DNA of 64,000 bases from Dyella amyloliquefaciens (GTDB taxonomy: Bacteria > Pseudomonadota > Gammaproteobacteria > Xanthomonadales > Rhodanobacteraceae). Shown piece after piece: positions 54,622 to 63,146 of the stretch (position 1 is its first letter; each line of letters starts with the position of its first letter). Where the stretch lies: assembly GCF_004296575.1 (NCBI RefSeq), contig NZ_SAYT01000003.1:186001-250000 (forward strand), written 5' to 3'. Under the pieces are notes generated by a model. It had not been told where the DNA came from. It saw only the letters and a program-made list of their open reading frames with translations, and did no database searches. A program made the position numbers and the translations under genes.

Positions 54622-55631
54622 CCCGCGGCGGTGCGCCAGCGTGTTGGGGTATCGCCTTCCCATTGGCGGAACGCGCGATTGAAGGAGTTGAGCTCCTCGA
54701 AGCCGAGCACGAAGGCGATCTCGCCGACATCCAGATCGGTGGCATCGAGCAGGCGTCGCGCCAGGTGATGGCGTACCTGGTCCAGCACCTGTTGATAGCT
54801 GGTGCCGGCTTCGCCCAGGCGTCGCTGCAGGGTACGCGGACTCAGGTGCAGCGTATCGGCCACCTGGGCCATGCGCAGATGGCCACCGCGCATGCCGCGC
54901 GCCAGTACGTTCCAGACCCGGTCGCGCAATGGCGTGGCTGCCGTCTGCTGACGCAGCGAACCTTCGAGCAAGGGCAGCAGGTTGGCCAGGTGGCTGTCGT
55001 CCTGCGTGACGAAGGGGAGTTCCAGGTCCGAGCGCTGGTAGATGATCCGATCCTGCGGCGCGTTGAAGCGCAGCTCGCAGCGGAAGTGCGGTTGCAGCAG
55101 TGCCCCATCGGCCGGTCGTCGAGTCAGTTCGATTCGACGTAGATGCAATGCACGTCCGGTGCCGCGTTCCGCCAGCGCGAAATTCGAAGCGAAGATGGCG
55201 TCGACGAGCAATCGCGGCGTGTGGCCCTCAGCCAGCATCCAGCGCATGGAGACGGCGGCCTCGTCATGCGTGTGTTCCACCACGATGTCTTCCGGGCAGG
55301 TCAGGCGCTTGTAGCGCGCCAGCTTGTCCAGCGCATCGCCGAGGGTGCCGGAATGCAGCGCGGCGGCGGTCACCATGTCGTACACCTCGGTCCGCGTTCC
55401 GTCGCCGAGCCGAAGGCCCAGCGACGGATCCTGGCAGACGGCCTCCACCGACTGCCAGAACGCGAAGAACTGCGCCGTGCTCACCACGGGGCGAGGCGCC
55501 GACATCAGGTCCAGCGAGAGGCCCGCGTGCGTCAGCACGGCGGGCACGTCGAGGCCGAGTGCGTTCATGCGTGCAAAGGCGCCACGGCTCAGCGGGATCT
55601 GGTCGGCTCTCATCGTGGCGTCATCCGACAA
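54618..55631 (-). CDS. AraC-family regulator with Arabinose_bd-type N-terminal domain
   Basis: A 337-residue regulator. The N-terminal domain (residues 20-205, LGLDVPAVLTHAGLSLDLM, FFAFWQSVEAVCQDPSLGLRLGD) matches the OruR/ArgR-like 'Arabinose_bd' sensors. The C-terminal 100 residues hold two helix-turn-helices (MAQVADTLHLSPRTLQRRLGEAGTSY; VGEIAFVLGFEELNSFNRAFRQWEGDTP). It lies 6 bases downstream of the SDR gene on the same strand and its last 4 bases overlap the end of the convergent kinase gene. It probably controls the SDR operon. A second ATG is at 55613. Confidence 0.88.
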   Translation of the reverse strand: MSDDATMRADQIPLSRGAFARMNALGLDVPAVLTHAGLSLDLMSAPRPVVSTAQFFAFWQSVEAVCQDPSLGLRLGDGTRTEVYDMVTAAALHSGTLGDALDKLARYKRLTCPEDIVVEHTHDEAAVSMRWMLAEGHTPRLLVDAIFASNFALAERGTGRALHLRRIELTRRPADGALLQPHFRCELRFNAPQDRIIYQRSDLELPFVTQDDSHLANLLPLLEGSLRQQTAATPLRDRVWNVLARGMRGGHLRMAQVADTLHLSPRTLQRRLGEAGTSYQQVLDQVRHHLARRLLDATDLDVGEIAFVLGFEELNSFNRAFRQWEGDTPTRWRTAAG

Positions 55632-55637
55632 GTGTGT

Positions 55638-56522
55638 TCATAGCACCGACCGCACCATGCGCTCGCGATCCTCGGCGGCTTGCGGCGAGAGGTCGAAGTC
55701 GGTCGAGAGACTGAGCGTACGCCATTTGGCGTCTTCGGCAGCGATCTTGGCCAGCTGCTGTTCGGCCAGGTACACCGCATCCGAGCCCAGCAGCAGACGC
55801 AGCGGGGGCTGCGGGTCGTTCGCGATGGTGAGGATGGCATGGGCCGCCTTCGCCGGATCACCGCTTTCGTTGCCCACGTAGCTCTGGCGGGCGGCGAACA
55901 TGGGAGCGAGTACGGCGGTGTATTCCGAATCCTTCGCCGGCACGAACACGGTCATCGACGGGCCGCCCCAGTCCGTGCGGAAGCCACCCGGCTCGACCAG
56001 GGTCACCTTGATGCCGAACGCCGCGACTTCCTTGGCCAGCACCTCGGAGAAGCCTTCCACGGCCCATTTGGCGGACTGGTAGGCCGCCAGGCCGGGCACG
56101 CCGATGCGGCCGCCAATGGAGGAGAACTGGATGATGTGGCCGGCGCGCTGGCGGCGCAGCACAGGCAGGGCGGCGCGGGTGACGTTCACGGTGCCGAAAA
56201 AGTTGGTTTCCAGCTGCGCACGGAAGTCCTCGTCGCTGCCTTCCTCGATCGTGGCGAGGTTGCCGTAGCCGGCGTTGTTGACCACCACGTCGAGACGTCC
56301 AAATGCCTCGACGGCAGCCTGTACGGCAGCGTGAGCGGTTGCCGGATCGGTCACGTCCAGCGCAACGGTGCGCACCTGGTCGCCGTAATGTTTGACGAGG
56401 GATTCAAGTTGGGCGGGCTGGCGCGCCGTGGCGACCAGTCGATGGCCGGCGGCCAGCACGGCCTCCGCCAGCGCCTTGCCGAAGCCGCGCGAACTACCGG
56501 TGATGAGCCATACCTGGGACAT
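55638..56522 (-). CDS. Short-chain dehydrogenase/reductase
   Basis: A 294-residue classical SDR. It has the NADP(H) loop TGSSRGFG (8-15, with Arg suggesting NADPH), NNAG at 82-85, catalytic Ser134/135 in FSSIGG, Y148 and K152 in YQSAKWAVEGFSE, and PGGFRTDW afterwards. The substrate is not known; such SDR-AraC pairs are often annotated as oxidoreductases of unknown role. The ATG at 56522 begins directly at the first beta strand and has AGGAGG upstream. Confidence 0.88.
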   Translation of the reverse strand: MSQVWLITGSSRGFGKALAEAVLAAGHRLVATARQPAQLESLVKHYGDQVRTVALDVTDPATAHAAVQAAVEAFGRLDVVVNNAGYGNLATIEEGSDEDFRAQLETNFFGTVNVTRAALPVLRRQRAGHIIQFSSIGGRIGVPGLAAYQSAKWAVEGFSEVLAKEVAAFGIKVTLVEPGGFRTDWGGPSMTVFVPAKDSEYTAVLAPMFAARQSYVGNESGDPAKAAHAILTIANDPQPPLRLLLGSDAVYLAEQQLAKIAAEDAKWRTLSLSTDFDLSPQAAEDRERMVRSVL

Positions 56523-56622
56523 GGGATACCTCCTGCGGGGTCTATGGGTGGGACAGACCTTAGGAGGAGGGCAGGGATGCCAGGTAATCCGATTGCGCCA
56601 AAAGAAAGGGCGCCTGGTCGGG

Positions 56623-57159
56623 TTACCAGGTCAGGTCGTCGGGGACCTTGAACTGGCTGTAGTACTCGTCGTCTTCGCTCTGGGCCGCAGCGTCGGCCGG
56701 CTGGCCGTGGTCGAGCACGATGGCTGAGGCGTCGCGCTCGCGGACCTTTTCGGCGGCCGCACGCGGCAGCAGTTCGTAACCATCGCCGGAGCGGACGACC
56801 ACCAGTGAGCCCTTCGCCAGCTGCGCACGCAGCGGTTCGTTGACCAGCACGCTGTGAATCTTGTCGCCGTCCGTGAAGCGATAGCTGATCTCGCCCTCAC
56901 GTTTCACCTTGTTGGCGTCGACGATCTGGCGGATCTGCGCGGCGAGCTCGCGGGCATGGGCCTGTGCGTTGCGCTCGGCAGCCAGTGCGCGGTCGCGCTC
57001 CGCGCGCTCGGCCTGCAGGCGCTGGGCATCGATCTTCTCGTCGGGAGCCACTGGCGCCTTGCCCTGGCGCTGCTTGGCCTGCTCGCGAGCGATCTGGTCC
57101 ACCTTGCCTTTCTTGGCGAGGCCGGCTTTCAGTAGCTGTTCCTGCAGGGGATTGCGCAT
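56623..57159 (-). CDS. DUF2058 (YaiL) family protein
   Basis: A 178-residue protein with the family start NPLQEQLLKAGLAKKGKVDQIAREQAKQ, a long charged coiled-coil helix (residues 30-80, rich in Arg/Glu/Ala) and a globular end EISYRFTDGDKIHSVLVNEPLRAQLAKGSLVVV followed by an acidic YYSQFKVPDDLTW. DUF2058 proteins are described as nucleoid- or polynucleotide-associated; the role is not established. The ATG at 57159 is chosen because all homologues I recall begin at this methionine. Confidence 0.88.
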   Translation of the reverse strand: MRNPLQEQLLKAGLAKKGKVDQIAREQAKQRQGKAPVAPDEKIDAQRLQAERAERDRALAAERNAQAHARELAAQIRQIVDANKVKREGEISYRFTDGDKIHSVLVNEPLRAQLAKGSLVVVRSGDGYELLPRAAAEKVRERDASAIVLDHGQPADAAAQSEDDEYYSQFKVPDDLTW

Positions 57160-57303
57160 GGGCGGGTGGATCCGGGTAAGACGAGACCCCCGATTGTAGC
57201 GCGCCGCGCCGGACTCCTCCGGCCGTTCGAACACGACACGGTGACGGCGCACATGGATGATGGAAGGCGCCGGTGCTGCAAGACCCTACTGACAGGAGAT
57301 TCC

Positions 57304-57687
57304 GTGATACCGAATTTCAGCGATCATTCGGCCAACGAGCGAACCTATCTGGCGTGGGTACGCACCGCGATCTCGCTCATGGCGTTCGGCTTCCTGCTGG
57401 AGCGGTTCGACATCTTCCTGCTGTTCACGACGCGCGCCGCGGAGCGCGTGGCCGAAGGCCTGCATACGCGTGCGTCGCAATGGCTGGGTCTTGGCCTGCT
57501 GCTGGTCGGCGCGCTGATGATCGTGGGCGCAACGATGCGCTTCTATCGCAACCGGCGCGCCATCGAGGCGTCGGAGCCGACGATGTACGGCGATTCCTGG
57601 GTAGCCAGGGCCATGGCGATCTTGCTGGTGCTGATGGCCATCTTCCTCACCGTTTACGTGGCAAGGCAGATTGCGGCACTGAGTTGA
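57304..57687 (+). CDS. DUF202 (YidH) family membrane protein
   Basis: A 127-residue inner-membrane protein: SDHSANERTYLAWVRTAISLMAFGFLLERF is the DUF202 signature (the NERTxLAWxRTxL box), followed by two more helices (QWLGLGLLLVGALMIVGAT; ARAMAILLVLMAIFLTVYVA). The function is unknown. It starts at GTG 57304 with CAGGAGA upstream; the open frame further upstream is not used. Confidence 0.85.
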   Translation: MIPNFSDHSANERTYLAWVRTAISLMAFGFLLERFDIFLLFTTRAAERVAEGLHTRASQWLGLGLLLVGALMIVGATMRFYRNRRAIEASEPTMYGDSWVARAMAILLVLMAIFLTVYVARQIAALS

Positions 57688-57705
57688 TCGCACTGCCTCA
57701 GAAGG

Positions 57706-57876
57706 CCGTCATTCCCGCGAGGAGCATTTAAACGGCCGAAGGGCTGGTCAAGCGGGAATCTAGCGCCTTAGCTTTCAGCACGCCGAAAGTCACTGGATGA
57801 CCAGCTTCGCTGTTGTGAAGCGCCTCCCGCTTGACCAGCCCTTCGGCTGTTTAAAAGCACTCCGCGGGAATGACGG
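57706..57876. repeat. Nested 171-nt inverted repeat
   Basis: Two 52-nt arms (57706-57757 and 57825-57876) pair with about 85% identity around a 67-base loop. Each arm begins CCGTCATTCCCGC and includes an inner block around GCCGAAGGGCTGGTCAAGCG that is not present in the simple repeats of the same theme at 17236-17265 and 59271-59352. It lies between the DUF202 gene and the thiolase terminator. Confidence 0.8.
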
Positions 57877-57902
57877 TGTGGGTGAATGGGGCGCACATGT
57901 GC

Positions 57903-57934
57903 AAAAAACGGCGCCGTATCGCTACGGCGCCGTT
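57903..57934 (-). terminator. Intrinsic terminator of the beta-oxidation operon
   Basis: Read on the minus strand, an 11- to 12-bp stem (AACGGCGCCGTA and complement) with loop GCGA is followed by T6. It lies 23 bases beyond the thiolase stop codon. Confidence 0.88.
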
Positions 57935-57956
57935 CGCTGTTACAGAGCAGGGCAGA

Positions 57957-59165
57957 TCAGAGCGCTTCGAACACGCCCGCTGCGCCCATGCCGGTGCCGA
58001 TGCACATGGTCACCATGCCGTACTTCTGCTTGCGGCGGCGCATGCCGTGCAGCAGGGTGGCGGCGCGGATCGCACCGGTGGCGCCCAGCGGGTGGCCAAG
58101 CGCGATGGCGCCGCCCAGCGGATTCACCTTGGACGGGTCAAGGCCGAGGTCGCCGATCACGGCCAGCGCCTGCGCGGCGAAGGCTTCGTTGAGCTCGATC
58201 CAGTCCAACTGGTCCTTGGTGAGCCCGACCTGCTTGAGCGCCTTGGGAATCGCTTCCTTCGGACCGATGCCCATCACTTCCGGCTTCACGCCCGCCACCG
58301 AGTAGCCGACGAAGCGGCCGATCGGGGTGAGGTTGAACTCCTTGATCGCCTTCTCGCTGGCCAGCAGCAGGGCGCCGGCGCCATCGGACATCTGCGAGGA
58401 GTTGCCGGCCGTCACCGAGCCGCCGAACTTGTCATTGCGGAACACCGTGCGCAGCTTGCCGAGCACGTCCATGGTGGTGCCGGCGCGCGGGCCTTCGTCG
58501 GTGTCGATCAGGCGGCTGTCGGTCTTGATGCCGCGCGTGGCGAGGTCGGGGTAATGGTCATCGAGCTGGAACGGGGTGATCTCGTCCTTGAATTCGCCGG
58601 CGGCGATGGCGGCCAGCGCGCGGCGATGGCTTTCCACCGCGAAGGCATCCTGCTGCTCGCGGGTGACCTTCCACTGCTCGGCCACCTTCTCGGCGGTGAT
58701 GCCCATGCCGTAGGCGATGGCCACATCTTCCTTGTTGGCGAAGATCGCGGGGTTCATCGCGATCTTGTGGCCCATCATGGGCACCATGCTCATGCTCTCG
58801 GTGCCGGCGGCGATCATCAGGTCGGCGACGCCGAGCTGGATGCGATCGGCGGCCATGGCGATGGCCTGCACGCCGGAGGAGCAGAAGCGGTTGATGGTGA
58901 CGCCCGGCACCGTATACGGCAGGCCGGCCAGCAGCGCGCCGATGCGGGCGACGTTCATGCCCTGCTCGGCTTCGGGCATGGCGCAGCCGACGATGACGTC
59001 TTCGATGCGATGCGGATCGATGCCCGGGGCCTGCGCCATCACGGCGCGGATCACGTGGGCGAGCATGTCGTCCGGACGGGTGTTGCGGAACACGCCACGC
59101 GGCGCCTTGCCGACCGGCGTGCGGGTGGCGGCGACGATGTAGGCGTCTTGCACTTGCTTGGTCAT
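57957..59165 (-). CDS. Acetyl-CoA C-acyltransferase (thiolase), FadA-like
   Basis: A 402-residue thiolase for the last beta-oxidation step. Active-site residues are the nucleophilic Cys in NRFCSSGVQAIAMAADRI (near residue 94), His in ELNEAFAAQALAV, and the C-terminal CIGTGMGAAGVFE (second Cys) preceded by GGAIALGHPLGATGAI (His). Length fits FadA/FadI. It is third in the minus-strand unit TetR - HAD/ECH - thiolase and ends at an intrinsic terminator. Confidence 0.92.
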   Translation of the reverse strand: MTKQVQDAYIVAATRTPVGKAPRGVFRNTRPDDMLAHVIRAVMAQAPGIDPHRIEDVIVGCAMPEAEQGMNVARIGALLAGLPYTVPGVTINRFCSSGVQAIAMAADRIQLGVADLMIAAGTESMSMVPMMGHKIAMNPAIFANKEDVAIAYGMGITAEKVAEQWKVTREQQDAFAVESHRRALAAIAAGEFKDEITPFQLDDHYPDLATRGIKTDSRLIDTDEGPRAGTTMDVLGKLRTVFRNDKFGGSVTAGNSSQMSDGAGALLLASEKAIKEFNLTPIGRFVGYSVAGVKPEVMGIGPKEAIPKALKQVGLTKDQLDWIELNEAFAAQALAVIGDLGLDPSKVNPLGGAIALGHPLGATGAIRAATLLHGMRRRKQKYGMVTMCIGTGMGAAGVFEAL

Positions 59166-59270
59166 GGTTTTTGCTCCGTGGCGTCGCGCGTGATTCGCAG
59201 CGACGCTATTGGTGTTTTTGATCGCCATCAGTGGTGCGTGATGACGAGCCATAACGGTTTTTGCCCTTTG

Positions 59271-59352
59271 CTCGTCATTCCCGCAAAAGCGGGAATCCAG
59301 TGTCTTTAAAGCCTTCAAGTCGCTGGATCCCCGCCTTCGCGGGGATGACGAG
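59271..59352. repeat. Double-hairpin intergenic repeat
   Basis: CTCGTCATTCCCGC...GGGAATCCAG and, 22 bases on, CTGGATCCCCGCC...GGGGATGACGAG form an overall inverted repeat with 30-nt arms; each arm is itself a small hairpin. Mismatches between arms are mostly matched inside the local hairpins. It lies in the 199-base gap between the thiolase and HAD/ECH genes and might lower expression of the distal gene. Confidence 0.75.
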
Positions 59353-59364
59353 CCGAGAGGCTCG

Positions 59365-61752
59365 TCAGTTACGCAGCGGCTTGCCGGTGGTCATGGTGTG
59401 CGCGATGCGGGCCTGGGTCTTCTCGGTCTTGGCCAGCTCCACGAAGTGTTTGCGCTCCAGCGCCAGCAACCACTCCTCGTCGACCTGCGAACCACGCTCG
59501 ATCTTGCCGCCGCACAGCGTGTCCGCGATGCGCGTGGCGATCGCCACGTCATGCGGCGAGGCGAAGTAGCCCTCGGCGAGGTTGGCGAGCGAAGCCTGGA
59601 ACGTGGCGGTGCCCACGTCGCCGGCGACCGGGATGTTGCGACCCATCATCGGCGGACGCCAGCCGGTTTCGGCCAGCGACAGCGCGACCTTCTTGGCGAC
59701 GTACAGCAGCTCGTAGGCGTTGAACACGACCACGTCGCTGTCGCGCAGCAGGCCCAGCTGCCTGGCTTCCAGCGCGCTGCCGGAGACCTTGGCCATGGCG
59801 ACCGTCTCGAACACCTTCTTCAGCGATTCGAACGGATCTTCCGGGTTCGCCTTGGCGGCGCGCACGGCCAGCTCATGCAGGCCGCCACCGGCCGGCAGCA
59901 GGCCGACGCCGGCCTCGACCAGGCCGATGTAGCTTTCCAGTGCGGCCACGGTGCGGGCCGAATGCATCTGGAACTCGCAGCCGCCGCCGAGGGCGAGACC
60001 GCGCACGGCCGACACCACCGGCACCAGCGAGTGCTTGATGCGCATGCTGGTGGCCTGGAAGTTGGCGACCATCTTCTCGAAGTCGTCGAACTTGCCAGCC
60101 TGCAGCAGGCCCAGTGCACCCTTGAGATCGGCACCCGCCGAGAACGGCTCGCCGGTCTGCCAGATCACCACGGCCTTGAGCTGCTGCTCGGCGACGTCGA
60201 TCGCCTGCTGCACGCCATCGAGCACGTAGTCATTGACCGTATTCATCTTGGTCTTGAACGAGATGATGCCCACGCCGTCGTCGCCCAGCGTCCACAGGCG
60301 CACGCCCTCGTTCTCCCACACCGTGGTGCCCTGGTCGAACTTCTCGCCCAGGATCGGATCGGGGAACAGCTGGCGCTGGTAGACCGGGTGCTGCGAACGC
60401 GGCTTGTCGGCGTTGGCGCCGGCCGAGTACGAACCGTTCTTGCCGTGCACGCCAGCGCGGCCGTCGGTGACCCATGCCGGCAGCGGGGCCTTGCTCATGG
60501 CCTTGCCGGCAGCGATGTCCTCGGTGATCCAGCCGGCGACCTGCTGCCAGCCGGCGGCCTGCCAGGTCTCGAACGGACCGAGCTTCCAGCCGTAGCCCCA
60601 GCGGATGGCGAAGTCGACGTCACGCGCGGTGTCGGCGATGTCGGCCAGGTGGTAGGCGGTGTAGTGGAACAGGTCGCGGAAGGTCGCCCACAGGAACTGC
60701 GCCTGCGGATCGCTGGATGCGCGCAGCTTGCCGAACTTCTCGGCCGGGTCCTTGATGGCGAGGATGGCGGACACCTCATCCGAAGCCTTCTGCTCGGACG
60801 CGCGGTAGTCCTGCTTGGCCACGTCGATCACGACGATGTCCTTGCCGGCCTTGCGGTAGAAGCCCGCGCCGGTCTTCTGGCCCAGCGCGCCCTTCTCGAT
60901 AAGGGCGGACAGCCACACCGGCGCCTTGAAGTATTCGTGCCACGGATCGTCGGCCAGGGTGTCGGCCATGGTCTTGATCACGTGCGCCATGGTGTCCAGG
61001 CCCACCACGTCCGCGGTGCGGTAGGTGGCGCTCTTGGGGCGGCCCACGGCCGGGCCGGTCAGGGCGTCGACCACGTCGAAGCCCAGGCCGAACTGCTGGG
61101 TGTGGTGCATGGTGGCCAGCATCGAGAACACGCCGATGCGGTTGCCGATGAAGTTCGGGGTGTCCTTGGCGATCACCACGCCCTTGCCGAGCGCGGTGGT
61201 GAGGAAGGCCTCGAGGCCGGCCAGCACATTCGTGTCGGTCAGGCGGGTCGGGATCAGCTCGACCAGGTGCATGTAGCGCGGCGGGTTGAAGAAGTGCACG
61301 CCGCAGAAGCGGTGGCGCATCTCTTCCGGCAGCGCCTCGGCCAGGCCGTTGATCGACAGGCCCGAGGTATTGGACGCGATCACGGCGGTCGGCGACAGGT
61401 GGGTAGCGATCTTCTTGTAGAGATCGAGCTTCCAGTCCATCCGCTCGGCGATCGCCTCGATCACCAGGTCCACGTCCTTCAGGTGCTCCAGATCCTGGTC
61501 ATAGTTGGCGGGGATGATCGCGCCGGCGATGGTCTTGTCGGCCAGCGGGGCAGGCGAGAGCTTCTGCAGGTTGGCGATGGCCTTCAGGGCGATGCCACTC
61601 TTGGGACCTTCCTTGGCGGCCAGGTCGAACAGCACGGTTTCGACGCCGGCGTTGGTCAGGTGCGCGGCGATCTGCGCGCCCATGACGCCGGCGCCGAGCA
61701 CCGCAGCCTTGCGGATGCGCAGCGCTGCCTTGGGTGTGGATGGAGCGGTCAT
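59365..61752 (-). CDS. 3-Hydroxyacyl-CoA dehydrogenase/enoyl-CoA hydratase fusion (FadN-like)
   Basis: A 795-residue bifunctional beta-oxidation protein. The NAD-binding dehydrogenase comes first (GAGVMGAQIAAHL, residues 20-32; IASNTSGLSINGLAEALP; HFFNPPRYMHLVELIP). The enoyl-CoA hydratase domain is at the C terminus (residues about 480-700) with GLALGGGCEFQMHSAR and VEAGVGLLPAGGG, both catalytic Glu residues present. This HAD-then-ECH order is that of Bacillus FadN rather than E. coli FadB/FadJ. It is second in the operon; the ATG at 61752 is preferred to one 8 codons upstream. Confidence 0.92.
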   Translation of the reverse strand: MTAPSTPKAALRIRKAAVLGAGVMGAQIAAHLTNAGVETVLFDLAAKEGPKSGIALKAIANLQKLSPAPLADKTIAGAIIPANYDQDLEHLKDVDLVIEAIAERMDWKLDLYKKIATHLSPTAVIASNTSGLSINGLAEALPEEMRHRFCGVHFFNPPRYMHLVELIPTRLTDTNVLAGLEAFLTTALGKGVVIAKDTPNFIGNRIGVFSMLATMHHTQQFGLGFDVVDALTGPAVGRPKSATYRTADVVGLDTMAHVIKTMADTLADDPWHEYFKAPVWLSALIEKGALGQKTGAGFYRKAGKDIVVIDVAKQDYRASEQKASDEVSAILAIKDPAEKFGKLRASSDPQAQFLWATFRDLFHYTAYHLADIADTARDVDFAIRWGYGWKLGPFETWQAAGWQQVAGWITEDIAAGKAMSKAPLPAWVTDGRAGVHGKNGSYSAGANADKPRSQHPVYQRQLFPDPILGEKFDQGTTVWENEGVRLWTLGDDGVGIISFKTKMNTVNDYVLDGVQQAIDVAEQQLKAVVIWQTGEPFSAGADLKGALGLLQAGKFDDFEKMVANFQATSMRIKHSLVPVVSAVRGLALGGGCEFQMHSARTVAALESYIGLVEAGVGLLPAGGGLHELAVRAAKANPEDPFESLKKVFETVAMAKVSGSALEARQLGLLRDSDVVVFNAYELLYVAKKVALSLAETGWRPPMMGRNIPVAGDVGTATFQASLANLAEGYFASPHDVAIATRIADTLCGGKIERGSQVDEEWLLALERKHFVELAKTEKTQARIAHTMTTGKPLRN

Positions 61753-61828
61753 TGGTTTCTCCGTAGTGCAGGACACAGGAAGGTGAAGCGGGTGGCCGTT
61801 GCCGGCCGAGGGCGTTCGGTCGCTGGTA

Positions 61829-62452
61829 TCAGGGGGACTTGAGACCGGCGGCGGCGAAGCGGATCAGGTGTTGAGCGGTCTGCTCACGGTGCACGTGTTC
61901 GGTGACATCGCTTTTTCGCTGGATCATGCCGAAGCCAGACATGGCGTGAGTCAGGGCGCCGGTGACCAGGTCCACGCGCCAGTACAGCTCCTCCTTGTTC
62001 AGGTGGGGCAGCAGGCGGGCGAACTCCGCGGTGAACTGGCGCATGACGTGGCCGTAGTTTTCCGACAGGAACTTGCGCAGGGTGTCGTCGTGCTCGGCGA
62101 AGGCTCGCGCCAGCACACGCATGAACAGGGAGCCGTTGCCATCGTGGGAAAGCTCCAGTGCAGGCACGATGAAGGCGGCCAGCACCTGCTCGATGGTGGT
62201 ATCAGGCTCGCCCGAGACCGTCTGCAGGGCGGCCATGCGGCGGCTGCTCAACTGGTCCAGGCGGCGGCGGAATACCTCTTCGATCAGGCGGTCCTTGGAC
62301 CCGAAGTGGTAGTTCACGGCGGCAAGATTGACACCGGCGGCGGCCGTGAGCTGGCGTAGGGATGCGCCTTCGAAGCCGTGCCTGGCGAACAACTCCTCGG
62401 CGGCGCCGAGGATTCGCTCCTTGGTCGGCAGGGCGGCGTGCGATGCTGACAT
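61829..62452 (-). CDS. TetR-family regulator of the beta-oxidation operon
   Basis: A 207-residue repressor. The N-terminal TetR helix-turn-helix is PTKERILGAAEELFARHGFEGASLRQLTAAAGVNLAAVNYHFGSKDRLIEEVF (residues 9-61). The C-terminal domain (residues 90-205, with SLFMRVLARAFAEHDD and YWRVDLVTGALTHAMSG) resembles acyl-CoA-sensing PsrA/FadR-like proteins. It is the first gene of the operon with the HAD/ECH fusion and thiolase, and two palindromes lie just before its start, so autoregulation and control by long-chain acyl-CoA are inferred. Confidence 0.85.
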   Translation of the reverse strand: MSASHAALPTKERILGAAEELFARHGFEGASLRQLTAAAGVNLAAVNYHFGSKDRLIEEVFRRRLDQLSSRRMAALQTVSGEPDTTIEQVLAAFIVPALELSHDGNGSLFMRVLARAFAEHDDTLRKFLSENYGHVMRQFTAEFARLLPHLNKEELYWRVDLVTGALTHAMSGFGMIQRKSDVTEHVHREQTAQHLIRFAAAGLKSP

Positions 62453-62470
62453 GGTCTTGGACCCCGGAAT

Positions 62471-62484
62471 CAAACGATCGTTTG
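62471..62484. promoter_or_regulatory. TetR operator 1 (palindrome)
   Basis: CAAACGATCGTTTG is a perfect 14-bp palindrome 19 bases upstream of the TetR-gene ATG. It fits the GAAAC-N4-GTTTC style of PsrA-like operators. Confidence 0.75.
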
Positions 62485-62511
62485 AGCATACGCGGGTCGA
62501 TTTGCAGCCGT

Positions 62512-62525
62512 CAAACGATCGTTGG
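62512..62525. promoter_or_regulatory. TetR operator 2 (near-palindrome)
   Basis: CAAACGATCGTTGG matches operator 1 at 13 of 14 positions. The two centres are 41 bp apart, close to four helical turns, so the repressor dimers would sit on the same DNA face. The ndk gene starts about 160 bases further on the other side. Confidence 0.7.
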
Positions 62526-62683
62526 GATTCCTGGCACGCGAGCCTGCGCGCGGCTTGCGTATCAGTTAGAATCTGTCAAACTTTCGTGAGCTAAATCCGC
62601 ATATTGACGCCGGATTTGGCGTAATTTGCCGGTAACGATCGGCACGCCCACTCAAATACCAGTTTTCCCGGAGCAGACCCATC

Positions 62684-63109
62684 ATGGCGCTGGAGCGCAC
62701 CCTTTCCATTATCAAGCCCGACGCCGTTGCCAAGAACGTGATCGGTGAAATCTACGCACGCTTCGAAAAGGCTGGCCTGAAGGTCGTCGCCGCCAAGATG
62801 AAGCACCTGTCGCGCCAGGAAGCCGAAGGCTTCTACGCCGTGCACAAGGAGCGTCCGTTCTTCAAGGCTCTCGTCGAGTTCATGATCTCGGGTCCGGTGA
62901 TGATCCAGGCGCTGGAAGGCGAGAACGCCATCCTCAAGCATCGCGACCTGATGGGCGCCACCAATCCGAAGGACGCTGCGCCGGGCACGATCCGCGCCGA
63001 CTTCGCCGACTCCATCGACGCCAATGCAGTGCATGGTTCCGACGCCGCCGAAACGGCTGCCGTCGAGATCGCGTACTTCTTCGCGACGACCGAAACGTTT
63101 GCAAGGTAA
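62684..63109 (+). CDS. ndk: Nucleoside diphosphate kinase
   Basis: A 141-residue kinase that equalises nucleoside triphosphate pools. It starts [21 protein letters not shown] and carries the phospho-accepting His117 in [16 protein letters not shown]. Length is standard. rlmN starts 37 bases downstream, the usual ndk-rlmN order of gammaproteobacteria. CCCGGAGCAG precedes the ATG. Confidence 0.97.
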   Translation: MALERTLSIIKPDAVAKNVIGEIYARFEKAGLKVVAAKMKHLSRQEAEGFYAVHKERPFFKALVEFMISGPVMIQALEGENAILKHRDLMGATNPKDAAPGTIRADFADSIDANAVHGSDAAETAAVEIAYFFATTETFAR

Positions 63110-63146
63110 TTAGGAACAAGAGGGCGGCTTTAAGCCGCACAAGAAG

